64,000 bases of DNA from Eremophila alpestris peregrina (lineage: Eukaryota > Chordata > Aves > Passeriformes > Alaudidae), in the NCBI GenBank assembly GCA_009792885.1, contig WMCF01000032.1:7474898-7538897 (forward strand), read 5' to 3'. The notes beneath the pieces were generated by a model that saw only the letters and a list, made by a program, of their open reading frames with translations, was not told the origin of the DNA and ran no database searches. This document shows, piece after piece, positions 26,109-50,970 of this stretch. Both the position numbers and the translations under genes were made by a program. The stretch's first letter is position 1. Every line of letters starts with the position of its first letter.

Positions 26109-26449
26109 AACGTGAATCATGGCACACATTTTCTAACCTTATCTGAGTTTCTCCTGAAACTTCCACTCCCTGCATCAAAGCTGAAGGCTGCCAGCAGGCT
26201 CTTCTTGCTGCTCTGAGCCTTCAGGACAGCAAGGAATCAGGGGGAACACCCCACACAAACTCTCTGGTGTTTGAGCAGTGCTGGAAGTTCAAAACACTGG
26301 GTTCAGTGCAAGTTCCAGCTGGAGTCAGAAGGATCTGTAGGTGCTGAATCAGTGAGATTTTCTGGTTATTTCAAATGTTGTTGCTTGTGCCAACAATATT
26401 TACAATCCCTCCCAGTGAATTTAAGAAGGAATAAGTGATTTCACAGGAA

Positions 26450-26585
26450 CTACAGAATCCTAGAATCGTTTGGGTTGGAAGGGATGTCCAAGATAATCTC
26501 ATTTCAATGTCCCCAGGTCACATTCCCCTAGACCAAGTTCCTAAAGTCCCATCCAACCTGGTCTGGGACTCCTCCAGGGATTATC
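26450..26585 (-). mobile_element. CR1 LINE, second 3'-end fragment
   Basis: Signature phrases on the plus strand are CAGAATCCTAGAATCG, TTTGGGTTGGAAGGGATGTC, CCCATCCAACCTGGTC and CTCCAGGGAT. It has the same orientation as the fragment about 340 bases to its left but starts again at the 3' end. It is therefore a separate insertion rather than a continuation. Confidence 0.88.
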
Positions 26586-29500
26586 ACACTGGCTCCTGTT
26601 TCAGTCTGCCAGACATTTCACAAAGTGAGGGCTCTGAAGGCACAACCAATGCAAGGAAACTTCCTGTAAAACCAGAGACTGAAGTTCACTTCCAGCAATT
26701 AAAAAAAGCCCTAATTACAATGCAAAGAGTTGGCTATAGATGCCTCGAGTTATAAATAATGAATGTTGGTGTTTATTCAGGCAAAAAACCCACAACCATT
26801 AAAAATGGAAATCCAGAGCAAATCAGTGAAGCAAGCATCTAGAAATAAAGAGAAAAGATAAACAATAAGAATAAATTATTAAAGCTTATAACTAAGAAAG
26901 CCATGGGAACGTCAGAGAGACCATTCATCTGTAAATGGGGAAGTGAAAGAAGACAATGCACCTAAATTCTGTAAAACTCCCACTGACTTCATTGATTGGG
27001 AAGGAGTTGCTTAAAAATCAGAAGAAAGGGCTCTGATTTTGATCTAGAAAACAATGCAAACTTCACTCAGTGGACAAACCAGAAATGCCTTTTATCATTG
27101 CTATTTATAAATGCTGCCTGTGACAGAGATTCCTGGTGCATAAATCCTTATGGTGGAGGGCTACCAGGAAAAGCCAGGAAAAAGTGAGGGAAGCACTTTG
27201 CAATTTTGGATTGCTTAGTTTACAAATCAGATTTGTCCTCCATCTCCAAAGCTCAGCCTGTGATCAGAACAACAAGTGCTGTATTGTATCAAAAACCAGG
27301 AATTAGTGTTTGACCATCAGCTTGCCTCTGTCATTTTTTGGGTTGTTTCTTTCCCCCCCAGCTGCATTCCTTGCATTTTGCTTACAGCTCTGGCTCTCAT
27401 TTCTCATGGGTGTGTGTGTGAGGATTCAGGAGGTGCAGGCAGATTGTTGTCCTGCCTTGATTTATGACCCCTTCTGCAGGTGCCCAGGTGCTCCAGAGGG
27501 TGTGCAGGGGTGACACGTGGCTGGTGCCAGCACAGCCCCAGCAGCTGGGGGGCTGAGACTTGAAATTGTCTCAAGTTCACCCTGGGATGTATTTTAAAGT
27601 CATGCCAAGGTCAACCAGCACAAGCCATCGGTGGTTTTGTGCCCGTGTCTGTCAGTCAGCACCTTCCCAGGAGTGTCAGAGGGATTTATGATGAGATCCT
27701 AATGCAATTCATCACTGTGGCCAAGGCACAAGGTGACCCAGATTCCCACATTCACAGGGAGTGCTCTGATCTGACATCTCCCATTCTGAGATGCTCTGCT
27801 TTGGTTCCAGCTGCCAATTCCACCTGCAAGCTGCTGGCTTTAGGGCCATACCTGAGCAAGATTTAACATGAGTTTAACATTTAACTCATAACATGAGTTG
27901 CTTGTGACAGGGGAAGGGGCTGATGGTGCAGGAAGGTCATTGGGAAGAGAGGAGCTGATCTCCCAGCACCTAAATCCTCACAGAGAGGATTGGATACAAA
28001 TGTGAGCATTCCCCCCATCCTGCTCAGAACCCCTTGGTTGGTCATCATAATTCTATCAGAATTGCATCAATGGAAAACCTTGGAAAGTGTTTAATATGTC
28101 TAAAAAGGTGGAGCAGCAGGTATTCCAGCAGCTCTTTTCTACACACAAATCTTTTCTCTGCCCTTGCACTGGAGGAGGAGGAATTGGCACTGCCAAATCT
28201 GCAGCCTCCTTTTTGCTGATGCCTCATTTCTAACCATGGCCAGAACTTGTCTGACCTCAATTCTCAAGTCTTTTGACCCACCAAATTGAATTGCTTTTAT
28301 TTTTTTTTTCTAGCCAGCCCCCAAAAGCATTGAAGTGGTGCTTTACTGATGCAAATTGTAGAAGGGAGCAGATAATTGAGTTTGATCTGGTCAGACAGAC
28401 TCATGGCTGGAGGCTACCTGTGAAGACTTCCAGCATAAAAATATTATTCTCAAGAAATCCAGCAGCTTCCAAGTGCTAATAACGTGAAATTCCACGTGAA
28501 AACTCATCCCACAACGCTCCAAATTTCCTCCAAACACTCAATTCCGTTTCAAAAGACTTTTCCCTGCGCACAATTTTTTTTCTGCCTGTTGAGCCCCAAA
28601 TAAACAACCACGGGCAAGAAACTCCACAGGAACAACTGATAGCTGGAATGATTTCTGGAAAATGAACTTTGTGGTTTTACACTCAATGCTAGGAGAAAAC
28701 TTTGCTCCCTCAGGATGCAAATTATCAAAGCTGTAGGTGTGTCCCAGGTGGGCACTCAGCACTTTTTGGGTTCACAACACCTGGAATTCTTTAGGATGGG
28801 CATTGGCCATACCAAGGGGACAAAGGGGACAAAGCCATTGCTGCAGTGGACAGCAGGGTGTCCCCCTTGGATTTACAGAACCCACTAGATGGAAGCAGAA
28901 CTCCCTTTGGATGCTCCTGGCTGTAACGCCCACTGAGACAAGTTCATTTTCAGTTCAGTGCCCGAGGGCAGCAGTCGGGCTGAAATCCCAGTTTCCCTCC
29001 TCCCACACAGCTCATCTCGCTGCTGCTTACCCTGCAATCTGCTCCGGGCTTCCAGCCTGTGTGCACACCACGGGCTCTGCTGATCACAACAGCGATACCT
29101 TCCCCAAACAATGGGAGCTTTTTTTTGCCTGCAATTTCCCTTTGATGCTCAAGCAACAGAAAACCCACAAAAACAAATGAGGCTCTCCTCCTGAATTACT
29201 CAGGAGGATACGGTAAGCTGTTCTGCGCTGCCAGATCCTGCTGTAATTAGGTGCTTTAAGAAATATATTATCTCCTTTTTATCTGTGATTTATTGTGCAC
29301 ACTGTATTTGTTGTGCTGAACGCATTGTGCCCCTGACAGGACACCACAGATTTCTCGGTGTGTTAATTGTCTGGGCCCTGCTGCTACACCCACTTTAGAG
29401 ATTCAGAGACAAACCAATTGGATTCTGACATTTATTTATCATCCTGGTAAATATGTAGGGCTCCTAAAGAGATGTTACACCGTGTCTTACTAATCCCCCT

Positions 29501-31831
29501 CAGTTCCTGGATTCCTGGCCAAACACAATGACAGCCTTTTTTAGAGCCACGGGCTCACATGGCAGCATCCTTTGCCTAAAGGCAAACCCACGAGGGTTCC
29601 AGAAGCAATTCAGACCAGCTGAGTCTCAGGGCAAGGCAAATGCACCCCAAAAGTGGGGGTTTGCCCCTCCCTGGGCTGTACAGAGCCATCCTCAGGGCTG
29701 TGATACCCCAAAAACTGAAAGGCAGAGCCACAAGGTCACTGCCTGGCTCCAGTTTCCTGTCCCTCGTGCCCACTCACCCCTGCCCACAGAGAAAAGGAGC
29801 AGCAGAACAAGGTAACAACTCTTTTCCCTTCCCAAAAATGAGCATGAGTCAAAGCTCCAGCTGCCTGGCAGTGGGAATGCAAACACACCAGAGCTTCCTG
29901 GTAGATCCTGAGGAGGAACTCCACAGCCTGGTTAATTAAATCATCCCTTCCACCCCTGCAACATCCTCCAGATCAGCCTTGTCCTCAGCTGGCCTGGCCT
30001 CAGGTGGGGTCTGGACTCAGCTCTCACCATCCATCTCCTGAGCACCCTGCAGTGAGTCCAGACTTGCATTGCCCCAGGCACCAAAGAGAGGAAACCTCCC
30101 CAGCCCGTGAGCCAGTGGCTCCATCCTTCCAAGAAATGTGCAGGTCCCTTGCCAAAGAAAAGCTTCCCCCTGCAGATTTTCTGTGTGCCTGATTTAAGAC
30201 TAGAAATGGGAAGAATTTTTATGAGTTCTAGGAAGCTGGAGAACAGAGCTTTACATGGGGGAACATCAAAGTCCAGGAGGAGAGGGAAACTGGAGGCCCT
30301 CAGAACTCTTTACAGTGTGGCAAGGATTAATGACCTTTAGTTCTTTACACCCTACGCAAACACCACTTATTCCATACCAAACAACACTAAATCTATAAAA
30401 ACACTACTAATTTTGCTTATAGAAATTCAGAACCAGATCCATAACAGTGAGTTCATATCCCTGACAGCAGCAGGCAGCCTTCTGCAGTGATCTGCAGCTG
30501 GAACCACTCTGCCAGGAGCTCCTGACCTACCCCCAGCCTCAAAAGAGCCAAGATCTTCACTGATCTGACCCTCTCTGAACAATGAGCCTGCCAAGTGCTC
30601 CTTTCCCAAAAGCAAAGCAGGTTTGCTGGGCTGATCCCAGAAGCAGAAAGCAGAGCTGCCCTGGGAAGGTGGTTCTCCAGCTCCTCTGCTGTCCTGGCAC
30701 AATTTCATGGTGAGAAAAAGCTGCACCTGCAGGAAAACCACAGCCAGGCATTGATGATAGACCAAGGACAATATCACCCATTTCACCTCTTTATAATCCC
30801 ATGTTTTGGGGTTTTTTTGGGGGGAGAGAGCACTGCAGTCCCAGTGCTGTGTTGCAGAGGAATCCTTGTCACCATAGGTGGGTCTTCAAAAGTGGGAAAA
30901 AAAAGCCCTGGGATAAAATAGAAATTTTCCAAGTTCATGCAATTATACATGAGTTATATAGAGTTATACAATTTGAGATATTCTGTTGCCTTTGTATGCC
31001 ATGCACATGAGAGCCATGGGAATTTGAAATGGGCAATAAAATATAAAAGACATGTGTTTTTTAGTGATAATACATCAACCTAAGGAGTGAATGAGCCCAC
31101 ATTGCAGCTTTTTCTCTCATTCATAATTTCAACATGCTGAAATGCCTGCCTTTTAGTCTACCTGGCTCTTAAAGTATATGGTTATGAATCCCTGGGAAAA
31201 AAAAAGACATCAAATGAAATAAGTGGCAGCTTTGAATTATAGTTGTGATGAACATTGTCATAATAAATTCCCTCCTCACCCAGAGGAGTGATGAGGGATT
31301 CCTGCTGCACCACACCATGTTTTCACAAGTCAAACACAGCCACGTGCTCAATTTATAGCTGGCTTTTGGGCTGAAAGTCTCCACAGATCTTAAATGAGTG
31401 CAGCTGAGCACGATTCAAGGCCATTTGGATGAGAATACCACGTTTCCAGCTGATTTAGGCTGAGATTTTCTAGGCTGTGCAGCCCAAGTCAGAGGCACTG
31501 GTGTTTCTAAACCCTCTGGGCAGAGTGTCAAGGCACAATCTCTGAGAGGTGCTGCCCCACAACTTGTTTCTAACAGCTGCAAGAGGAAGGGATGCTGAAA
31601 TGACAATGAAAACAATGCTTTCATAGGAAAAATTAACCCTTTTCAACACCCAGCATGGCTGTGTGCATCAATCACCAATTCCCTGCTCCAGCTCCATTTG
31701 CTGCTGCTCCAAAAAAGGGGATGACAATTCAAACAACCACTTCTGGGACACCTGGCTGGTGCACAGAGCTTTGGCTCTGAACAAGGTGAATGAATCCATT
31801 TAGACAAGGTGGCTACACATTTTGCATAATC

Positions 31832-31837
31832 TTTATT
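31832..31837 (-). terminator. Candidate FAM20C poly(A) signal AATAAA
   Basis: A perfect AATAAA on the minus strand lies about 900 bases past the FAM20C stop codon. It would end a 3' UTR of roughly 920 bases. This is unproven; transcript 3' ends would decide. Confidence 0.4.
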
Positions 31838-32739
31838 GCACTTTTACCACGTTGCAAACAATTCCACAAAAATGCTGCAAAAGTAAGCCTAGAGCTGCTG
31901 AAAGCAGCTTTTTACCCATGTATGTATATATTTACACAAAAAACTATCAAAAGCAAAATTGAAAAGGAGCAGCTCAGCTATGATAGTCTAGAAAGGTAAG
32001 AGCTGCCACCTCCTTATGGACAAATAGTACAACTTGTCATTTTACATCACTTTGTAAAACCAACATTCAAGTATTCCTGTCAAAGCACAATTAGTGAAAT
32101 TCCCTTCTGGTAACCCCTGTATTTATTATCATTATTATTATTATTATCATTATTATTTTTTTTTTTTGCCTTTAAAAGTTCATAATGCCTTAACCCTTTA
32201 AATGCTGAGTAGCTGGGGGGGGAATAAGCATTCAATTTAAATAAGATACAGTGGATTAGAGCACTTAAAGGGTTAACACAAAATACTAAGTGGACTGCCA
32301 CCACAAATAAAGTGTGAGTCACAAAACTGTGCTGTCCCTCTTAGTTAAATTTGGAAGGTAGGTCTGGGGTTTCATAGATATACCATATATAAATACAAAA
32401 TATTAAGTAAAGGCCTCCTTTCTATACAAAAAGGACAGGAGGTGTTTTGCTATCAGACTGCTGTCTGTCAGTGATTGAGCATTTTCTGAACCTTTTCATA
32501 ATCTCTCCTCAGGAACTAATGAAAAGCATCACATTAGACTTATTTTCCTTAATGAGCTAATCCTTTGCAGAGCCTACGCTTTACCTACTCGGGGAACAAT
32601 TATATCTCATTTCTGAATTCACTGAATTCACAAAGTGGCATACACAGTCTTTTGCAAGACTTTGTTGTTGCTGATTTGCTTCTTTTTCTTCTCTGCATCT
32701 CCTGGAGCCAGCTGGTAAAAACGTAGCCTTGCCATGTCA
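31838..32739 (-). other. Probable FAM20C 3' UTR
   Basis: Sequence between the stop codon and the first good AATAAA. It includes an ATT-type microsatellite at about 32119-32167. No open frame of interest is present. The boundary is inferred from the signal only. Confidence 0.45.
32119..32167. repeat. ATT/T-rich microsatellite
   Basis: Repeated ATT units with two ATC interruptions end in a run of about 12 T. It lies in the probable FAM20C 3' UTR. Confidence 0.9.
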
Positions 32740-43445
<10,706 letters not shown>

Positions 43446-46400
43446 CTGCAAAGGAAGACAAAGGAAGTGTTTTAATGGAGGGTTAGAATTCCTAAGGAGC
43501 AGTGCTCACTCATCAGCATGCTGCTCAGGAGTTCAGTGTTGTTTGCCTAATGGAAGACCTTTAAATACCTCATTTGTGCATTATTTGCCATGCAGCCTTC
43601 ATTTTATCTTCTTTTTTAAGAAGATAAACTTAGATACTCTAACAAAAAAAAATAGGAATTCAAGATTTGTGCAGGCAGTGTGCTGTCACAAAGCTGCTCC
43701 ACTCAAAACTCTCACTCTGTTTAACAAGATCTGCTTTATCACTCTCAAACATTTCATTAACGACAGCAACGAAGACAATGTCATTTCATGAAATTGCCAT
43801 TAACTGTAATTATGAAATTTCCAAAAGTAATAACATTTTTCTTTCATCTCTGGCAGCCATGAAGCTCCCATCTAGAGTGCTCCTCTCCCTTTTGTGTTAC
43901 TCAGAGCCAGAAGTGACATGTTTTTCTCACTTCAGGAGGAATGGGATCGTTGCAGTTTGATGCCCATGACACTTGTCATGTTTCAAAGAACATTAGCAAG
44001 GCTGTGCTTGAGAGAGGATGCAGGATTTGTTGTTTCTTCAGTTTAAGAACCCATAAAAAAAATGTCATTCTGATAGGAAGGCTGGGAATAGGAAGGCTAA
44101 AGCTTCCACACCACAGTGGAAGAGAGGAGCAAATCTCTGCCTCACTTCAGGCTACTTCCAGTTCCTTTGGATGGAGCACAGCTCAAGCAGCTCTTTGGGT
44201 CCCACCTCAACCTGTTTTGAAGCCCTCAGAGGGAGAAAAGCACAGCAAAGCTGCCTGCAGAGCATCTGCAAGGGAGGACAGCTCTCCAGAAGAGGAAAGC
44301 AAAGCTCCTTCTCACTCCCCACTGTCACAGGTGGCCCAGCTGACAGCTCATGTGTCACTTGTGCTGCCTGCTTCTGCAAGGGGACCTTTGGGGTGGTGCT
44401 GGTGCAGAGCTCAAACCTCCTCTGAAGCCTTAATTTTGGGTTTTTTGGGGACCTGAAGCAGTGTCCACCCACCTCTGATCACCAGAGCTGAGGTCTGCCC
44501 ACAAACCCACCCAGAGCTCTCCAAGCTGCTGGAGAAACCAGTTAAATCTTGTGGGTTTTGGCTGTGACAGGCTGGGAAAAGGGAATTAACTCCCAAACCC
44601 TTCCAGGTCAAGTAAAACATCTTCTAAAACAACACTGGAACTGATCCACCCCAGGGCACGTTTTAAATCAGAATTGCATTTTAAAAGGGAAAAAAAAATC
44701 CCACCCCTGCCTCCAAGCCAGCTTGGTTTTATCACCTGGTGGTTATTGAAGGTTACTGCCCAATAAAATGACACAGATAAGGAGATATTTGAGCAAAGAG
44801 ACCAACATGCTGAGCCCTGTGCAGCTTCTGAGGGACAACAAACGCCAGCCTGAGCCCCTCAGTGCCAGCAGTGCCACCCCACAGCCAGCAGGGACAGGCT
44901 CTGCACAGGTTGCAGACAGTGGGAGAGGATTTCTGGCAGCAGCTCTTATTTTGCAAACAGTTGGAATCTGGTGATCCTCTCTTTGGAGAAGGATTTGGCA
45001 GATATTTCTGACGGCAGGCTGGGAGGCTCTGGAGGAGAGACAGATGGAGGTCTGTTGATACTGCACACAGTTAAAAATTACACAGTGGCACCAGCCCAAC
45101 TGCAGCAGGAGGAAAAGGCAAATCAGCATGGTGACACGTGTAGGGAAGGAATAGGAACTGAGGGGAAATCAAAGCCCAGGAAGATTTTTCCCACCATGGC
45201 ACAACTCAGGGGAAAAAAAATAAAATAGGAAGCAAAGAATGATTTTAAACAGGACAGGGACAGGATTGTGTTGACACAAGACAAGATGCAACTGTGATCT
45301 GATCTGGTGGCTGTAAAAGTGATTCATGTTTACAAACAGAAGAGAGAAAGCTGCTCTGATAAATGAACAGTCATGGATAAATCTGGTGAGTCAGCTCCAT
45401 TCTAGCTGTGGCTGGGACCTGCTTTGGTGTTCAGTAGTATTTGGATAAATAAACATGGTGATTTGTGTTCAGAAATAATTTTAAAGTCACAAGCTTCAAT
45501 GTTTCTGTCAACTTTTTTTAATTTTTATTATTTTTTCCCAATTATTTCATCCCCCAGCCTCAACATTAATAACTTCTCACGAGTTTCCTTTTTGTTGTTC
45601 ATGAACCAAATCACCAGAGGGTGACTGCAGGCTCTGCAGACTCTCTGGTATTTCAGAAAACATAAAAAAATCATAAAAACTAAACCTGTATTCGGTCTCC
45701 AGGATCTCCAGCATACACCTGCCCAAACCCCCACCAGCATTAACACCCACCAGGGCCAGGCATTACTCGAAAGAACCCTGCCCAGTGCCAGACTTCCTCT
45801 TGCTCTGGAGGGGTTCTGTTATCTGTGCAGCAGCCAGAAAGCCAGAAAGCAGGGCAAAGAGCCCAGTGTGAGCTCAGTGTCACCCTGACAGACACAGGCT
45901 GCAGACTCTGAGACACCCCCAGGGTCAGAGCCACGTCCCTGAGCTGATGAGGGGATGGATGTGCTGCTGGTTTGGAAAGCAGCTCCTTTTGAACAGGTTC
46001 CCCTCATGAATCAGGGCAATCAGCCTCTGGGATTAGGGTGATTGGGGAGCACAACCAGGAGCTCTGCTGCTGCAGGGGCCAGGTTTGCTTGGGTCAGGCC
46101 GTTTTGCAGACAGAGCCTGACCCAGCCAGGGGAATTGGGCAGCAGCAAACTCACTGAGAGATACAAACCACTGAGGCTTTGTAATTGCGTTGGCAGGGAC
46201 AGGACTAACAGTGATAAGAGCATAATTTGGCTATCAGGACAGATAAGAGGAGATTAACTGTGTCTACAGCTGTAGGTTGCTATTCTCCTCCTTTGGAAAG
46301 CAGCTTTCCTCTCTTCCTGTGGAGCACTTAAGGTGTTTAAAATACCTGTCCTGAAGCCCAGCTGCAGGCTCAACAGCTCATACAGTGTTACCTGAATGAT

Positions 46401-48865
46401 AAAATATAGCTAATACAAGACCAAAAGGATATTTAATTCAAGACTAACAGGTGGCCACTCAGCAGTTTGCTGCTGTTTCAATGATTTTATGGCCTGGAAT
46501 GGACTTGGGAATTTTTTTTTTTGCATTAGGAAGCTCCACAGGCAGCCCCTTGATCCAGCACACCACTGAAGCACAGATACTCCATCAATTCCAGAGAGCC
46601 AACACAGACAGGAAACATGAAATCTCCCAAGCCCTCACTGATGAACTTCTTTGTGCTAATGGAAAACTCAGACTGAAAGTCCAGTGTCTGCTTGCAAGAT
46701 TTTCTCTCTCCTCCCTGCCCTCCATGCTACACTTATGTCAAACTGGATTGTGCAGCAGGGGGATCTAGAGTGCCCTGAGATCATCTAAAGCTGATTATTC
46801 TAAGTGAAGGAGGCAGCCCATGGGGAAAAAAATAAAAAAAAGGTGTCTCTGAGCCAGTTTCAGTCCTTAGCAGGGCACTGAAATTTTGCAAGCGGAGTTG
46901 GATCACTTGGGAGGGTTCTCAATGCACTTGGCACCGGTTAGAACAGGTGGGAAAAAATGCCATTTAATTTTATAATACGTTTTAATGGCTCAGTAAGTCC
47001 TTAGGAAGAGAAATGACGCTGCTAATGCAGCCACATCCACAGCAGCAGAGAGATCTGGTGCCTGTTTCTGACTCCTCATGGAGTCTTGGCAGCTGATGGC
47101 TCTGGCTTTATCAAAGCACTGTGCTACAAAAGAGCACTCCCAGGGACTATAGGAGCTGTTTACAAGAGCAGAATATGGGCCAGAAAATGAGTGGCCAACG
47201 CAGGAATGCAAAGACATGCAATTTGAGTGGTGCAGAAAGGATGTTTGGCCCGTCCCACTGCCATCAACCAAATGACAATATGGGCCCCTGCAGGATATTC
47301 AGGCTCCTCCAGCTCAAGCAGCAGCTCTGCAGCTCGACAGAATGAGAGAATATTTACTGTGGCAGAGAGACAGGAATTTGCTCAGGGATGTGATAGCAAT
47401 AGGAATAATTAGCAAACTGCCAAAAGGATAAATAGCCAGCTCATGCTCTGGTGTGCCAGCCCCGGAGTGCTCCTCTCCTGAGCAGGCACAGAGAGCCTGA
47501 CAACAGCACATGCTCAAGGACCAGTTAGCTCCACATAAATCATAAACTTCTTATGCACAGAATAACAATACCCTCCTGAAAGCATTTTTGTCTGTATAAA
47601 TACCTCGTTGCCTGGCACAGAAGGACAGTGGAAGGGGAAGAGGGAGGCAAAATCCACGGGGGAACAGGGTACTGAGGTGGGTTTTCTTTCTGTTTGCAGT
47701 GGAAAAGCAAAAGGAGGCTCACGAGGTCACCCAGCCCGTTCCCTGGCCCCAGGGTGAGATCAGCTGGAACTAAACCATTCTTGACAGACGTTGCTCTGTT
47801 GTGATCTTCAGAATGCACTTTTGTGATCCCACAGCTCCCTCAGTGTCCCGGTGTGCCAGCCTCCCTCCCCTGCTGATTTCCAGCCTTGCTCTTTCTCCTC
47901 CTTCCATGATCAGGGCAAAACCACCCCAGAGACTCCTCCTGCAGTTTGCCTTTCTGAGGGGGGACCCCTTCTTTACTAAGTAAAATTAATTTATTTTTAA
48001 TTCCTATTTTAGGCTTTGCCATTAAAACCAGCACTGTTGCTAGAAGACCAAGAAACAACCTCTAATTCCTCTGCACAGGTCAGGGCATTTGTGAAAAGGT
48101 TTGAAAAGTCAGTCCCTTGCAAGGAGCAGCACCAGTGGAAGGTTCCTGCCAGGCCAAGCACTAGATGTCTACATATATATAAATATATGTATATAAAAAA
48201 GGAGATTTTCACCTGAGCAAAACATTGTGTTGCCACTCCTGCCTACACAAGCAGATGTGATACGAAGGGATGAATAATCAGGGCAAATAATATGATCCAA
48301 GAATATGAAAAATTCATTTTATTCTCCACTAAACTATAAAAATAATAATACACCCAGACATTTGCCTCTTTTGGGGGGGGGTTTCTGTTTCTTTTAGTGA
48401 CATTAATATCTCAAAATGCACCTTCTCTATACTGTTGCCTTTACTGACATTGTGCTGACAGTAAAGTCAAGGCATAATCTCACCAATCATCATTTCATTG
48501 TCTACCAGCTCAGAAGAATAGCTCTTTTTTCATTCATTCTTTTGTGCTCTCAAATGCATGAGGCATGAAGAGAATCTTTGATCAGCACAAAACACATAAA
48601 GAGTTTGATCGACTGGGAAAATTTCCCTCAGCAATTCAGAATATTACTTCCAGCTCTGCCCAGTAAGTAGCTGACTGTCACCACAGGAAAAGCAAATGGG
48701 AAAAAAAATATAAAATCTATTAGTGTAAGCACATTTGTCAGGATGAATTCCCCACCCGTGCTTCTTGGAGTGACAGCCACTGGTGCCCTTCCTGTCCCCT
48801 GGGAATGTGGCAGAGGAGATGGGGTGTGCTGGGTGCTGAGCTCTCAGCCTGGTCACAGCTCAGAT

Positions 48866-48995
48866 TCATTCTTTATTCTTTATTCTTTATTCTTATTCTT
48901 ATTCTTATTCTTATTCTTATTCCAATTCCTATTCTTATTCTTACTCCTATTATTTTCTTTTTCTTATTCCTATTCTTGTTCTTGTTCATTTTCAT
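48866..48995. repeat. TTATTC-type microsatellite
   Basis: Pyrimidine-rich array of TTATTC and TTCTTTA units, with point changes in the right half. It creates artificial Phe/Leu/Ile-rich open frames. Confidence 0.93.
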
Positions 48996-50937
48996 TTAGG
49001 AGGTGGCTGCACAGAAAGCTGAATGAAAAGCTGTTACAGGGCAGGTAAAGCCCCACAAAACCAGAGGGATGAGCTCCAGTGCTCCCCAGCTCCAGCTGGA
49101 TGTGGAGAGGCATTTAATGTCTAATCCAGCACATACAGCAATATCTAACACTGCCTGCTGTGCTTTGGACATGATGTGACCAGACAAGCAGGATCATTCT
49201 TTGTAGCATTTGTATTTCCCCTGCACCCTGCAAACACTACTGAGGTGCTACAGCAATTTTTTTTTTGGCCTTTCTTTAAGGAATCTTTAATTTTAAAAGG
49301 CAGCAGTAGTATTAGAAACCACACAAGTTTAAAAAACATCTGAGGCAAGATGAGTTTTTCCATCACTATGGGGCTGATCTCAGTTATTATGGAAAAGCAG
49401 CCCCCTGGATGCTGGGCTAAGGGAAATAAAGATGCTTTTCATAACTGCTGCAGTGAGTTCTGTCCAAAATCAGAAGCTCAGGTCTTTATACCCTGATTTA
49501 GAGAAGCCTCCCCCTGCCCAGGGAGCTCAGCAGGAGGGTTATAATCCATACTGGAGCACTGATTGCACAGCAGGCAGCACACACACCCCCAGGAATGACA
49601 GGGGTGCAAAGGTGGGACTCTGGCTGCAAACCCACCTGTGAAAAGAAAGGCAAGCTCTGGGAAGCTCCTGTCACTAATTTACTCCGCAGATTTAAAAAAA
49701 AAATAAAAAAATTCTTGACCCAGAAATAAGGTTTGGTTCATCCTTGAGACAGAAACCTGACTTGACACACAGGAATTGAAAGATGAAAAGGTACTTGACA
49801 GCACAACAAAAGAGTTCCCAGTGCCAGTGTTAATGTGGTCAATGCTGTTGTCACAGCAGGGAGAAAAAAAAAAGCCTCACAGCAATTAAAAAAGCAGGAG
49901 ACGTCACTCAGGAGGTGTTGCAGTGATGTTTTGTGTCTTTTCAGAGACATCTTCATTAAGAAATGATATCACCATGAATATTTTCTGTCCCTGCATGGGC
50001 TGGATTCCTTTGTGCTCTTGAGCAAGCGGTGTGAGCATTTTTGCCATGCCAAGCCCATGATATCTGTCATCTTTCCCCTTGATTTATCCCTCTGAGGCTC
50101 CACTGTACATTGTCTGCTTGCCACAAACTGCAAAACATGGAAATGATACAGCTGCAAAAACCATCTTTGAAAAATTGTCAAGGGCAGAAAGAGCTCCACG
50201 TGAGCCCAGCTACCTGCAGCCTCACTTCAGGAAAAAGGCTGCAGAGTATTTTCTACAGAGGTTTTTCAATATACAACACTTCTGGAGGTCTGAGAGCACA
50301 GGAGGAAAAAAAAAATACGTGTAAAATTAGAAGTCTGAAGCATTTCTTCAGCCCTGAGAATGTTATTTAATATGTCTGGGGTCATTAAGGGCAGGGATTT
50401 AGTGGAACAATAACATTAAACATATTAGAAGCATAGCAGAGCTCAGATTTCCTTCAGCTTTTTGGATGTTTTCCCCTCACTGTACGTGATGCATGTGCCC
50501 ATTGCAATCCCTGGGTTCACAATAGGTTTATAGGTCAGAAAAAGTAATTACTGTGAGCCTGATGTATTGATACATAATTTCTTGCTTTTTTATTCATGAG
50601 TTCCCCTGCTACCATTACAAGAACCACGGATGCCAGTGAGTCTGTCCTCAAAAATCTCCCAGGAAGCAGGGAATATATTATCCCTGTTTTTCAGCTAAAG
50701 CTACAAAAACACGGAGCTGTTGAGGACTCAGCTCTGCCCTGAGCAAAGCACTCGAGCCTCATTAAGCACACGCTTAACTTTGGGCACACAAACAGCCAGT
50801 GAACTGTGTGTGTCCTTGAGAGTCCAGCACTGACTTGATCCTTCCTCGGAGCTGTTTTGTGCCCAGGAACGAGCCAGGGAACAGCAGCAGATCCCAGCAG
50901 CAGCTCTGGCCACTGCCACACTCAGAACTCTCCCTTC

Positions 50938-50970
50938 TCCTTCTTCTTCTTCTTCTTCTTCTTCTTCTTT
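50938..50970. repeat. TTC trinucleotide microsatellite
   Basis: About ten TTC units (GAA on the FAM20C sense strand) within the intron. It explains poly-Leu, poly-Phe and poly-Glu runs in the local frames. Confidence 0.93.

Larger units (their letters stand above)
21171..31831. other. Intergenic DNA between FOXL3 and FAM20C, right part
   Basis: No supported gene. It contains two minus-strand CR1 fragments (25951-26108 and 26450-26585) and an AT-rich block near 29217-29480 that looks like a possible conserved element. Remaining open frames are short and unsupported. Confidence 0.6.

Noticed and set aside
43941..44456. 171-codon plus-strand open frame in the FAM20C intron
   Set aside because: Low-information composition, no recognised domain, overlapping open frames on both strands, no convincing splice context.
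48743..49048. Phe/Leu-rich plus-strand frame resembling a membrane protein
   Set aside because: The hydrophobic run is the translated TTATTC microsatellite.
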